From: JACJVV01 sp964581515
GTDB taxonomy: Archaea; Nanobdellota; Nanobdellia; Woesearchaeales; JACJVV01
Assembly: GCA_964581515.1 (NCBI GenBank)
Contig: CAZOOV010000004.1
Span: forward strand, 62,001-126,000
Reading direction: 5' to 3'
DNA length: 64,000 bases
How positions within the stretch are numbered: the stretch's first letter is position 1; every line of letters starts with the position of its first letter. Below the pieces are notes generated by a model, which saw nothing but the letters and a program-made list of their open reading frames with translations, did not search any database and was not told the origin of the DNA. This document shows positions 33,891 through 42,504 of this stretch, piece after piece. Position numbers and translations under genes: made by a program.

Positions 33891-33926
33891 ACTTATAAGT
33901 GGTAAAAAACCGAAACATTTATATAC
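33891..33926 (+). promoter_or_regulatory. BRE/TATA promoter with 10-bp dyad, twin of 5139-5174
   Basis: ACTTATAAGT (33891-33900), then GGTAAAAAACC (33901-33911), CGAAAC and TATA CATTTATATAC (33916-33926). Compared with the copy at 5139, two symmetric bases of the dyad differ together (A..T to T..A), which keeps the palindrome. Confidence 0.65.
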
Positions 33927-34003
33927 TAGTTCTTCCTAGCTATGCTAAGGGTGTGTTCTTGGAATAATAATCATAATACTTAGACTTAGGAGGAAAACTA
34001 AAA

Positions 34004-34654
34004 ATGGTTACAACAGGATCAAGACAATGTGATGTTGATATGGATAATTCAAGGATGGATCTTCCAGATGAATCTAGAAAAAATAGATATATCCCTATAC
34101 TTAAAGGATTTGTAGCAGCTGCATTAGGTGCTACTGTTGGTCTTTTATGGGGATATGATAAAGGCAAAGAATCAGCACAACCAGATATAGATGAAGCACT
34201 AAGACAAGGCTTCAGTATAGGTTCTGATTATGGAGAAGCAGTGGGTAGATCAGATGCTCGGTATGAAACAGTTCTTGCATTTCATGATGCAGGTCTTTTA
34301 ACAAACGAAATTCCTGGATCAGTAGATAAACAACTTCTTCTTGATCTTAATAATGTAACTGCACAAAGAGCAAATATTGCTCCTAATATAGATACTTTGA
34401 TGCAATCAGTTACAAGAAATGTTGCTGAAGGTTATGACTCAGAAAGATTTCATGGACAAAAAGATCAATATTATGCAGATGTAGAAAGGGTTGCTAATAT
34501 TGTATGTGCAGAACTAGGTCTTACAGATATAACTGTTAGTTCAGGTGAGCTTGGAAGTACACAATGGAAAATACCAGTTACAATTGTAGATCAAACACAG
34601 ACAAACGCACTAAAGCAACTCGAGACAAAAGAAGTCCCATACAATCTTAAATAA
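34004..34654 (+). CDS. Hypothetical protein with one membrane helix
   Basis: 216 residues. A charged N-terminus (1-30) precedes one hydrophobic helix (about 31-51, ILKGFVAAALGATVGLLWGY), then a helical, acidic soluble domain. Type II membrane orientation is likely. SD AGGAGG is 9 nt before the ATG. First gene of an unknown four-gene operon to 36442. Confidence 0.55.
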   Translation: MVTTGSRQCDVDMDNSRMDLPDESRKNRYIPILKGFVAAALGATVGLLWGYDKGKESAQPDIDEALRQGFSIGSDYGEAVGRSDARYETVLAFHDAGLLTNEIPGSVDKQLLLDLNNVTAQRANIAPNIDTLMQSVTRNVAEGYDSERFHGQKDQYYADVERVANIVCAELGLTDITVSSGELGSTQWKIPVTIVDQTQTNALKQLETKEVPYNLK

Positions 34655-34683
34655 TTATATTCCAAAAAAAAGGTGATACTAAA

Positions 34684-35313
34684 ATGTTAAAAAACAAACT
34701 TGAAAAGATGGCTAGACAAGCAGTACTTACTGTTGCATTAGCATCTGTTATGATGGCTCCAACAGGATACAAACCTTCTAAGCCAAGAAGAGATGATGAC
34801 GATGATGTACAGATGCCAGGACCTAATGGATATCCTATCCATGTTCCAAAGAAGCTTTATGATTTAGGTGTGACTGAGGATATGGATCCTAAAGTTGCAG
34901 AAAAGATGGTTTCAATATACTGGAGCAAGGAAAATATTCTCTCAGAAAGAAGAGTACAGGCTTCAGATGTTCCACCAAATGTGGCATGGGACGCGCAAGC
35001 AGGACATTATGGTCATGCAACAAAATATGCAGATGGTTCTGTAACAACTTGGCATAGGGGTAATGTTTGGGATACTGTTGAGAATAGCAGAGGAGTATTT
35101 GCCGGAAGCATAAATGAGACTGTTGGAAAGCTTACTTTCAAGGAATATGAAGGATTGACTCCTGGATTGCAGGATTTAGTTAATGGTGCAATAAGGTTGG
35201 CAAAAGGCACTGATGGTGCAGGTATACCTACTCTTGATCTTTCACACTACGCTACATGTGGTGATCAGATACTTGATCTTGGTCAGTACAGACCAAACAC
35301 AGATAAGGTATAA
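34684..35313 (+). CDS. Exported hypothetical protein
   Basis: 209 residues with a probable signal peptide (QAVLTVALASVMMAPTGY after a basic start) followed by an Asp run (RRDDDDDVQ). The remainder is mixed and has two His/Trp-rich segments (AGHYGHATKY, TTWHRGNVW). Not recognised. The ATG is preceded by GGTGAT 7 nt upstream. Second gene of the operon. Confidence 0.55.
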   Translation: MLKNKLEKMARQAVLTVALASVMMAPTGYKPSKPRRDDDDDVQMPGPNGYPIHVPKKLYDLGVTEDMDPKVAEKMVSIYWSKENILSERRVQASDVPPNVAWDAQAGHYGHATKYADGSVTTWHRGNVWDTVENSRGVFAGSINETVGKLTFKEYEGLTPGLQDLVNGAIRLAKGTDGAGIPTLDLSHYATCGDQILDLGQYRPNTDKV

Positions 35314-35318
35314 TTAAA

Positions 35319-35402
35319 ATGACAATAAAAGAATCAAAACACGAAATCAAGCTTATAGACGCAATTCCGCTAGATTATGAAATCGAGGTAAAAACAAAAT
35401 GA
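35319..35402 (+). CDS. 27-residue microprotein in unknown operon
   Basis: ATG at 35319, TGA at 35400-35402; peptide begins MTIKESKHEIKLIDAIPLDY. It fills the gap between the second and fourth genes and shares a four-base ATGA overlap with the next start codon (35399). That overlap is good evidence of coupled translation. Function unknown. Confidence 0.45.
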   Translation: MTIKESKHEIKLIDAIPLDYEIEVKTK

Positions 35403-36442
35403 CTGATGATAATAAAACAAATTACGAAGGGCACACTCCTGATGAAGATAGACTTATGGCTAGACACTTGGAGAAATTCAGTGATATGCCTGTTACATTA
35501 GGTGAAATACTTGGTAAAGAACAAACTGCTTTACTAGACGCAATTACAAATAGAGAACCAATAGTTTCTCATGGTGATATCCATGGAGGTAATATAGTTC
35601 CAAGATATAGTGGACTTGGTATGGAAGTATCAGGCTCAATGCCACATGAAGGTTTTGAATTATCTGATGAACAACAAAGAGTACTTGATGAGTTTACAGC
35701 TATGCTACCAAAAAGAGGAGAATCTCCCGATGGAATCACAGTACTTGATGCAAATCATGTAGATAACATCGATCCTGCACTGCGTGATAGATTAGAGACT
35801 GGTTATCCTTATGCAAAAGGAGTAGATGTAATTGATCCAGAGATTGTAGATAGGTTTAGTGGTTTTGATAGACCGCTTCATCATGGTTCAGACAGTCACC
35901 ATTATGCAGATTCACATCCAGGAAGCATGTTATCTTTTGCTGATACTCCTGGTACAGGTAAAACTCCTGCAACAGATTATATCGCTGACCTTATGCGTGA
36001 TAACAGTGCAGCACTTGATGCTGTCATAATTAAGATAACAGATGGTCAAGACGGTTGTGTTGATATTGACGTAATCAGGATGCTGGCAACACCATTATAT
36101 TCTCAAGAGGATGTAGTTGAAGTTGGAGAAAGGATGAAGATGTACGCAGAAAGGATGGAAGAGATGGACACTCAGTACAATGAAAGGATGACAGCATATA
36201 AACTTGGTCTAGACAGTCTTGATCCAGAACCACAAGTTACAAGAGATCAGGTTGCTTACTTTGAATCATGCGGTAGTACAGTTCCTATGGCTATGGATAG
36301 AGCAGCACTTGATGCAGGAGTTCCTGTAGCAAGAAACGCTGGTCTTGAAGCAGAAATAGAACTTGCAAAATTCATAGCTGACCAAAGAGAGAACAACGAC
36401 ACTTTTAGGGACTTAGGCTATGGATTTAGTATGGTACTTTAG
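35399..36442 (+). CDS. Hypothetical acidic protein
   Basis: 347 residues, acidic, soluble. The motif VSHGDIHGGNIV (56-67) looks like the HGDxHxxN loop of aminoglycoside-phosphotransferase kinases, but the rest of a kinase fold is absent. TPGTGKT near residue 185 is not a proper P-loop. No family assigned. Last gene of the 34004-36442 operon, coupled to the microprotein by ATGA. Confidence 0.5.
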   Translation: MTDDNKTNYEGHTPDEDRLMARHLEKFSDMPVTLGEILGKEQTALLDAITNREPIVSHGDIHGGNIVPRYSGLGMEVSGSMPHEGFELSDEQQRVLDEFTAMLPKRGESPDGITVLDANHVDNIDPALRDRLETGYPYAKGVDVIDPEIVDRFSGFDRPLHHGSDSHHYADSHPGSMLSFADTPGTGKTPATDYIADLMRDNSAALDAVIIKITDGQDGCVDIDVIRMLATPLYSQEDVVEVGERMKMYAERMEEMDTQYNERMTAYKLGLDSLDPEPQVTRDQVAYFESCGSTVPMAMDRAALDAGVPVARNAGLEAEIELAKFIADQRENNDTFRDLGYGFSMVL

Positions 36443-36560
36443 AATTTTAGAATTTCTTATTTTTTCTTTTCTTATTTATTCTCTTTTTTATTTCTTATAT
36501 TTTCTTATCTCTTTTTTTTCTTATTAACTTTTTTCTTTAATTTCTTATTTGTTTATTGCA
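36443..36560 (+). terminator. Pyrimidine tract after the unknown operon
   Basis: About 110 bases of nearly pure T/C with many T-runs (up to T8), on the coding strand after the stop at 36442. This is the form of an archaeal T-rich termination zone. Confidence 0.5.
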
Positions 36561-36594
36561 AAGCTTAATAAACACTTTTTCATTCTTCTAATTC

Positions 36595-37113
36595 ATGTAC
36601 AGGACAATACAAGACTTAATCGATGCAGCCTCATTCAGGGCTGAATTGGAGTTCATAGAGAACAAAGCAGTAGTCCCGAAAAGAAGGGGAGAAGAATTAT
36701 CCATCGCCATGCATAATCTTGTCATTGTGCCTGAAACATATGTCGGACAGTTTGTCAGCAGGCAGATGCTTGACTACCTGAACATGTTCAATGGCATAAT
36801 GGAGTTCAAGACAAATCAGGAAGTGCCTGACGTACAAGGAAAAGAATTTTATGGATATGCAATGCTTCACGGTTATGATTATAGTCATCATGGAGAACCA
36901 TGCGTGACAGGAATGCTTATTGAAGCAGCGTATCTTGATGAACATGCATCTCAATTGGTTGCAGACAACGAATTTCTTTACAAGATTCTTAAGGCAGAAG
37001 AGGATATGCAAGCACCGCAATGTGGTCATAGAGAAGGCATGGAGAATGAAGATCTTCCTTTAGAAAAAAAAGTATTCAGGATAGATCTTCCAAAACCAGT
37101 GATAGATATTTAA
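36595..37113 (+). CDS. Hypothetical soluble protein
   Basis: 172 residues, not recognised; mixed alpha/beta, with several His and Cys (HGYDYSHHGEPC, QAPQCGHRE) that could bind metal. Ends in a four-base convergent overlap with apbE (37110). A TATA-like TTAATAAAC stretch sits about 25-30 nt before the ATG, fitting leaderless initiation. Confidence 0.55.
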   Translation: MYRTIQDLIDAASFRAELEFIENKAVVPKRRGEELSIAMHNLVIVPETYVGQFVSRQMLDYLNMFNGIMEFKTNQEVPDVQGKEFYGYAMLHGYDYSHHGEPCVTGMLIEAAYLDEHASQLVADNEFLYKILKAEEDMQAPQCGHREGMENEDLPLEKKVFRIDLPKPVIDI

Positions 37114-38090
37114 TCAAATCCAGAACTCTTTATTATTTCTTTCTCAGCAGTTATTATCAATCCTTCTACATCTTCAAGACTTTCAACAAGCTCCAGCCCT
37201 TTCTCAGCACCAAGAACAAACACAGAAGTCGATAATGCATCTGCATCCATCGCATAATCCGCAACAATTGTAACAGATATTAATTCATTTGAACTATATC
37301 CTGTTTTTGGATTGACAATATGATGGAATGTTTTTGTTTCTTCAAAATATCTTTCATAATCGCCAGAAGTGACAACTGATTTATTATTAAGTTTAATTAC
37401 AGTAATAACATCGCTCTTATCTCTTGGATTAGCAAGACCAATAATCCAATCTTGTTTCAGATTTTTCCCAGCAATTGCACGCAAGTCTCCTCCTGCATTC
37501 ACAAGTGCATGCTCTATTCCATGTTCTCTTAATATGTCAATCGCTCTGTCAACAATATATCCTTTTGCAATGCCTCCAAGTGTTATCTTTTGATCTTTTC
37601 CAATCAATATGCTCTCTCCGCTGACAATAATTTTCATATAATCTACTTTCTCAAGCTCGCTTTCAATCTCTTCTTCTGTAGGAGCTCTTTCTAAATCACC
37701 AAAGCAATATGAATAAAGATCAAGCACAGGCTGTACTGTTATGTCAAAGCTTCCGTTTGAAAGCCTGCCATAATAGACTGAATTTATTATGTTAATCAGC
37801 ATATCGCCAGAAGCATTCTTTAGATATTTCTCTTTATTTAGCTTAGATAATTCAGAGCTTTCATTGTATGAACTCAGTATATCATCGATTATTTCTATCT
37901 CAAAGAATGCATCATCAAGAGCTGCTTTTGAGATGTTCTCATTCTCATGGTATACTGTTATCATGACCTGTGTGCCCATCATCTCTCTTGTCTCTTTGAC
38001 TTCTACAAGCTCAGGCTGTTCTGTACAACCCACTATTAAAGTTAGGATTACTAATGATAATAATGACAATAGCGGTAATATCTTTTTCAT
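37110..38090 (-). CDS. apbE: FAD:protein FMN transferase ApbE (lipoprotein)
   Basis: 326 residues. A signal peptide ends in a lipobox-like LIVGC (C22). ApbE motifs follow: MMGTQVMITVY, ALVNAGGDLRAIAG, the Lys of LGGIAKGYIVD and a C-terminal DALSTSVFVLGAEKG. ApbE moves FMN onto a Thr of target proteins. The rnf operon 1.4 kb away encodes its classic targets RnfG and RnfD, so that is the probable job here, acting on the outer face of the membrane. Confidence 0.88.
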   Translation of the reverse strand: MKKILPLLSLLSLVILTLIVGCTEQPELVEVKETREMMGTQVMITVYHENENISKAALDDAFFEIEIIDDILSSYNESSELSKLNKEKYLKNASGDMLINIINSVYYGRLSNGSFDITVQPVLDLYSYCFGDLERAPTEEEIESELEKVDYMKIIVSGESILIGKDQKITLGGIAKGYIVDRAIDILREHGIEHALVNAGGDLRAIAGKNLKQDWIIGLANPRDKSDVITVIKLNNKSVVTSGDYERYFEETKTFHHIVNPKTGYSSNELISVTIVADYAMDADALSTSVFVLGAEKGLELVESLEDVEGLIITAEKEIIKSSGFD

Positions 38091-38174
38091 ATGTTTAGAA
38101 TTAAATAACTACTATTAATACTTTATTATGATTAAGTCAATGACATAAGTAAATTATAAACCTTATCTGTATTG

Positions 38175-38828
38175 CTAAGAATCAGTTATGCTTGTATATA
38201 TCCCTGTATTGATTGGTTGATCAGAATTTAGATGCTTGTTGCCATATTCATCAGCGCACAGCTGAGGATACACAGTAACATTAAGTTCTTCATTTAACAT
38301 CATTCGAGCTCCATTGACGCACATACCCATAACTTTTCCATGTTCATCAAAACGAACAACCTCTCCACCAAAAGGTGAAATATGTGTCACTCCAACAGAT
38401 TTTAAGAATCCATGAACCGGTTCCCATGCTTTATGCATTTCATCCATGATCTCTTCCCTAGATGCAAATGGATTGAGTCTGAGTGTGTCTATCTCATGGC
38501 CTGCATAAGGTGCAGGGAAATCAGGAAATGATGGAAGATCTATTACTCTTGCTTGAGTTTGAATCTCATTAAGGCCTTCATAATAAGCTCCAAGCAGTAT
38601 AGCAACGCTTTTTTCTTCTGATAGTGCCGTGATGACATTTGCTAAATATTTTTCTGCTCCTCCATATGATGGAACGTATCTGCCATTTTCAAAACAACCA
38701 AGACACCCGCCTCCAGTATGTACATAGAATGCTATCCTGCCATTCTCTCTTTCAATGATTGCCTTAAGTTCATCAGCATTTTTAGTTGCATCTTCCCAGG
38801 TAATCAATCTGTCTTTTAATTGTGCCAT
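38175..38828 (-). CDS. Hypothetical soluble protein
   Basis: About 217 residues, unrecognised. A Gly/Cys motif HTGGGCLGCFENG and a PFGGEVVRF segment are the only striking features. Start at 38828 matches a TATA TTTAAA about 27 nt upstream; an ATG at 38834 is also possible. It lies between apbE and the rnf locus on the apbE strand, but no redox motif ties it to them. Confidence 0.55.
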   Translation of the reverse strand: MAQLKDRLITWEDATKNADELKAIIERENGRIAFYVHTGGGCLGCFENGRYVPSYGGAEKYLANVITALSEEKSVAILLGAYYEGLNEIQTQARVIDLPSFPDFPAPYAGHEIDTLRLNPFASREEIMDEMHKAWEPVHGFLKSVGVTHISPFGGEVVRFDEHGKVMGMCVNGARMMLNEELNVTVYPQLCADEYGNKHLNSDQPINTGIYTSITDS

Positions 38829-38929
38829 AATCATGTGAATAAAAGTCCTTTTTTAAATCTTGTTATATTAATCACTAGTAGGTAATAACTACAGAAATAT
38901 TTATAAACAGATAATCCACTTGATATTGC

Positions 38930-39376
38930 ATGGATAAGGCATTTGTTCCGCATATATCGAAAGGTTCTTTATTAGATATATTAGGCTCCAAAAAAGGAGG
39001 TCTTAACCTGGATGATGTTCTTACTGCAGAAGATTCTGCAACCTTTGACTATGCTCCTCCTCAGCCAGAACCTGTTGTTGAGAAGGTGAAAAAGCCGAAA
39101 AGGCATTATTCAGGAAAGAAAAGCACGTTTCATAAATCTTGGTGGATGTATTCTGTATGGGGTAATTGTCTGACATCAGTAGCAGTCTCAACAGAGCAGA
39201 TGTGGCTATATGTTCCAGCTATGGCTCTTCATATTACAGCGCTTGCAAGCGCAACAAGTCCAATGTGGTTGAAGAAGCGAGGAGATAGGATAAATAATGA
39301 TCTTAATAATAGATATGACAAGATAGACAAAGGCTATTTAGACAAAGGCTACAAGCATCTTGATGATAAGTTTTAA
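38930..39376 (+). CDS. Small membrane protein preceding rnf operon
   Basis: 148 residues: a soluble N-terminal 65, then one or two hydrophobic segments (about 72-110) and a charged tail with a repeated DKGY. TATA AATATTTATAAAC 28 nt before the ATG makes it leaderless. It has its own promoter, separate from rnfC at 39459. Not recognised. Confidence 0.5.
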   Translation: MDKAFVPHISKGSLLDILGSKKGGLNLDDVLTAEDSATFDYAPPQPEPVVEKVKKPKRHYSGKKSTFHKSWWMYSVWGNCLTSVAVSTEQMWLYVPAMALHITALASATSPMWLKKRGDRINNDLNNRYDKIDKGYLDKGYKHLDDKF

Positions 39377-39425
39377 TTTTTGATTTTGGTAGAACTCTTA
39401 ATATATTATCTTTCTAACATCAGTA

Positions 39426-39439
39426 ATCTTTATAAATTA
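39426..39439 (+). promoter_or_regulatory. Promoter of the rnf operon
   Basis: ATCTTTATAAATTA has its TATA centre about 27 nt before the rnfC ATG at 39459, so the operon mRNA is predicted to be leaderless. Confidence 0.55.
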
Positions 39440-39458
39440 TCTAGGTTGAAGCCATTTT

Positions 39459-40793
39459 ATGACATTTAAAGGAGGAATTCATCCTGATTACAACAAGAAG
39501 ACCTCAGCTAAACCTATAGAGGTTGCAAAGCTTCCAGAAAAAATAATTCTACCATTGCAACAGCATATTGGTTGTGAAGCAGCTCCTATTGTAAAAGTTG
39601 GAGACCTTGTAAAGACAGGTCAGCTTGTTGCAGAAGCAAAAGTAACATGTTCTGCAAATATTCATTCCTCTATCTCAGGAACTGTAAAAGCGATAGAAAA
39701 ACTACCTCATCCTACATCAGGAATACCTACTCAGTCTATAGTTATAGAGTCAGATGATAAAGATACAAAGATAGATATGAAAGAATTGAAAGAATCAGGC
39801 TATAACAAACTACCAGCTAAAAAACTTCTAGAATTAATACAATCTGCAGGGATTGTAGGTATGGGTGGTGCGTGCTTTCCAACACATGTCAAGCTCTCTC
39901 CGCCTAAAGATAAACCTATTGATACACTTATAATAAATGGAGCAGAATGCGAGCCCTATCTTACAACAGACCATAGGATGATGGTTGAGAAAACAGAACA
40001 GATAATTGAAGGGATAAAGATAATAAAAAAGATTCTCAATCCAAAACATATCATAATAGGTATAGAAAAAAATAAGCCTGACGCAATAAAAGAAATGGAG
40101 ATGGCTGTGCTTGATACTGGTATAAGAGTGATTCCTCTTGCTGTAAAATATCCACAGGGAGCTGAGAAGATGCTCATATATTCATTGACAAAGAGAAAGG
40201 TTCCAGCAGGTGGCCTGCCAATGGATGTAGGTTGTGTTGTCCAAAATATTGGAACTACTTTTGCTATATACGAAGCAGTAGCAAAGTCAAAACCATTATA
40301 CGAAAGAATAATTACAGTGACTGGAAAAGTGACTGAACCTAAGAATCTTCTTGTAAGAAACGGTACTTCTGTTGAAGACTTAATTAAACAAGTAGGTGGG
40401 TACTATGGAACACCTAAGAAAATTCTCAATGGCGGACCTATGATGGGGATTGCCATGCCAAATGATTCTCTTCCTATCACAAAAGGTACTTCTGGAATAC
40501 TTGTTTTCAATAAGGATGATATTCAGGAGGCAAGAATGCCAATAGAATGCATAAGATGCGGCAAATGCGTCAAAGATTGTCCTATGGACTTGTGTCCTTC
40601 ACTTATAGCAAAATATTCTGAGAAAGCTAAGTTCAAGAAAGCAGAAGAGTTTTTTGCAATGGATTGTATAGAATGCGGTTGTTGCTCTTTTAATTGTCCA
40701 AGTCATATCCCTCTGTTACATTGGATAAGGCAGGCAAAGAATATGGTCTCAAAAGATAAGAAAAAGACAGTATGTCAGGATGAGTGTAATTAA
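39459..40793 (+). CDS. rnfC: Rnf complex subunit RnfC
   Basis: 444 residues. Starts MTFKGGIHPDY, the family signature. It has a biotinyl-lipoyl-like segment (VKVGDLVKTGQ), the NADH/FMN-binding region GMGGACFPTHVK and NGAECEPYL, and two C-terminal 4Fe-4S motifs (CIRCGKCVKDCPMDLC and CIECGCCSFNCP). It exchanges electrons with NAD on the cytoplasmic face. First gene of the order CDGEAB, as in acetogens and Methanosarcina acetivorans. Confidence 0.95.
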   Translation: MTFKGGIHPDYNKKTSAKPIEVAKLPEKIILPLQQHIGCEAAPIVKVGDLVKTGQLVAEAKVTCSANIHSSISGTVKAIEKLPHPTSGIPTQSIVIESDDKDTKIDMKELKESGYNKLPAKKLLELIQSAGIVGMGGACFPTHVKLSPPKDKPIDTLIINGAECEPYLTTDHRMMVEKTEQIIEGIKIIKKILNPKHIIIGIEKNKPDAIKEMEMAVLDTGIRVIPLAVKYPQGAEKMLIYSLTKRKVPAGGLPMDVGCVVQNIGTTFAIYEAVAKSKPLYERIITVTGKVTEPKNLLVRNGTSVEDLIKQVGGYYGTPKKILNGGPMMGIAMPNDSLPITKGTSGILVFNKDDIQEARMPIECIRCGKCVKDCPMDLCPSLIAKYSEKAKFKKAEEFFAMDCIECGCCSFNCPSHIPLLHWIRQAKNMVSKDKKKTVCQDECN

Positions 40794-40795
40794 GA

Positions 40796-41854
40796 ATGAG
40801 CGTAGATAATCTTATAGTTGAATCATCACCACATGTTTTTTCAGCTAATTCAAAGACAAAGACTATGTGGCTTGTGATAGTTGCACTCTTGCCTGCAACA
40901 CTTGTAGGTATATACAATTTTGGTCTACCAGTATTATGGATACTTCTCACAAGCATACTTACTGCAACATTGACAGAAGCAGTCTTCAATAAATTAAGAG
41001 GAAAACCGACTTCAATAATACATGGAGCAGCTATCATTACAGGACTTCTCCTAGCTCTTACGCTTCCGCCTACGGTTCCATTATGGATTCCAGTAGTGGG
41101 CGCTTTTATTGCAATAGCTCTTGCAAAACATGCATTTGGTGGTGCAGGATGTACATTATTCAATCCAGCATTAGTCGGAAGAGCGTTCTTAGTTGTATCT
41201 TTTCCTGTGATTATGTCAAATTATATCTGGCCAACAGGATGGGACGCAATCACATCAGCAACACCTCTACAAGCATTAAAATATTCTGGCTATGAATCCA
41301 CAATCACTATGTTCGGGGGCAAGATGCTTGCATACAAATCACTTCTGCTTGGAAATATCGCAGGAACAATTGGGGAAGCATCAGCATTAGCACTTCTCAT
41401 AGGTGGATTATTTCTGATATACAAAAAAGTGGTTGATTGGAAGATTCCTACAATCTATATAGGTACAGTATTTGTATTTGCATTATTGATGAGGCAAGAT
41501 CCATTGTTTCATGTACTTGGTGGAGGACTTATGATTGGTGCATTTTTCATGGCAACAGATTATGGGGGAATGCCTATCACTCAATCAGGAAGGATATATT
41601 TTGCATTAGGTCTTGGTATCCTGACATCAGTAATCAGATTCTTTGGTGGCTATCCAGAAGGTGTTAATTTTGCAATACTTTTGATGAACGCTGCTTCACC
41701 TATGATTGAAAGACTGACAATAAAAAAGCCATTTGGCTATATTAAGAAGAAGAACAAAAAAGAAACTAAAGAAGAAATTAAAGAAAAAACTGAAGATAAA
41801 GATAATAAGAGCAAAAGCAATAAAGATAACAATAAAGAGAATAATAAAAAATGA
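40796..41854 (+). CDS. rnfD: Rnf complex subunit RnfD with charged C-terminal tail
   Basis: 352 residues. About nine or ten membrane helices, with AITSATPLQAL as the covalent FMN-Thr site. After about residue 305 a Lys/Glu/Asp/Asn-rich tail replaces the normal short end. RnfD is a membrane flavin carrier. It starts 2 nt after rnfC and overlaps rnfG by 4 nt. Confidence 0.93.
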   Translation: MSVDNLIVESSPHVFSANSKTKTMWLVIVALLPATLVGIYNFGLPVLWILLTSILTATLTEAVFNKLRGKPTSIIHGAAIITGLLLALTLPPTVPLWIPVVGAFIAIALAKHAFGGAGCTLFNPALVGRAFLVVSFPVIMSNYIWPTGWDAITSATPLQALKYSGYESTITMFGGKMLAYKSLLLGNIAGTIGEASALALLIGGLFLIYKKVVDWKIPTIYIGTVFVFALLMRQDPLFHVLGGGLMIGAFFMATDYGGMPITQSGRIYFALGLGILTSVIRFFGGYPEGVNFAILLMNAASPMIERLTIKKPFGYIKKKNKKETKEEIKEKTEDKDNKSKSNKDNNKENNKK

Positions 41855-42504
41855 ATAATTTAATTAGATCAACACTTGTATTGATGATTGTTTGTATAAT
41901 TGCAGCAGTCTTACTTGGATTTACATATGATTTCACCTATGAAAAGATAAATGAGCAAGGTGTAATTGCATTAAATGATAATCTTAATCAGATTTTCCCT
42001 GAGGCTGAAAATTTTGAAGAAAAAGACACTAATATCTATACTGCATTGAAAAGTGATGAAGTGATTGGAAGTATAGTACTTGTAGAATCACAAGGTTATA
42101 GTTCGATAATAAAAATACTTGTTGGAATAGATAATGATAATAAGATTTCAGCAATAAGGATACTTGATCAGTTAGAAACTCCTGGTCTTGGAGATAATGC
42201 AAAAAAGCCAGTATTTTATGAACAGTTCTCAGGACTTGCAAAAGACCAGGTTGCATTAAAGGAAAATGGTGGTGAAATTGACGCAATAACTGGTGCAACT
42301 GTTACTACAAGTGCAGTTATCACAGGGGTGAAGTCTGCATTCACAGATAGTAATTCAATTGATAATAATAATAATAATAATAATAATTCTGTTGATGATA
42401 ACTCAGTGGATGATAACTCAGTGGATGATAACTCTGTTGATGATATGACTCATGCTACTCCTGATTCAAATACTGGTGCAACATCTGAGGTTAAGACAGA
42501 ATGA
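41851..42504 (+). CDS. rnfG: Rnf complex subunit RnfG with repeat tail
   Basis: 217 residues. One N-terminal membrane helix, then an FMN-binding domain with the flavinylation motif ITGATVTTSAV (about 148-158). The last 45 residues are low-complexity: eight Asn, then SVDDN units. The FMN would be attached by the nearby ApbE. ATGA overlaps join it to rnfD and rnfE. Confidence 0.92.
   Translation: MNNLIRSTLVLMIVCIIAAVLLGFTYDFTYEKINEQGVIALNDNLNQIFPEAENFEEKDTNIYTALKSDEVIGSIVLVESQGYSSIIKILVGIDNDNKISAIRILDQLETPGLGDNAKKPVFYEQFSGLAKDQVALKENGGEIDAITGATVTTSAVITGVKSAFTDSNSIDNNNNNNNNSVDDNSVDDNSVDDNSVDDMTHATPDSNTGATSEVKTE
42364..42447 (+). repeat. AAT microsatellite plus 15-bp coding repeat in rnfG
   Basis: Eight AAT triplets (42364-42387) are followed by four 15-bp units (42388-42447) encoding SVDDN-type repeats. 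The two middle units are identical. Both elements are in frame, so length changes by slippage would keep the reading frame. Confidence 0.85.

Noticed and set aside
35564..35602. HGDIHGGN motif suggesting an aminoglycoside-phosphotransferase-type kinase in the 35399 gene
   Set aside because: No kinase N-lobe or DxD/DFG-like second motif at the right distance; the first 50 residues are too short for the lobe.
35940..35975. TPGTGKT as a Walker A motif in the 35399 gene
   Set aside because: The leading Gly/Ala of the P-loop is Asp and no Walker B or beta-strand context is present.
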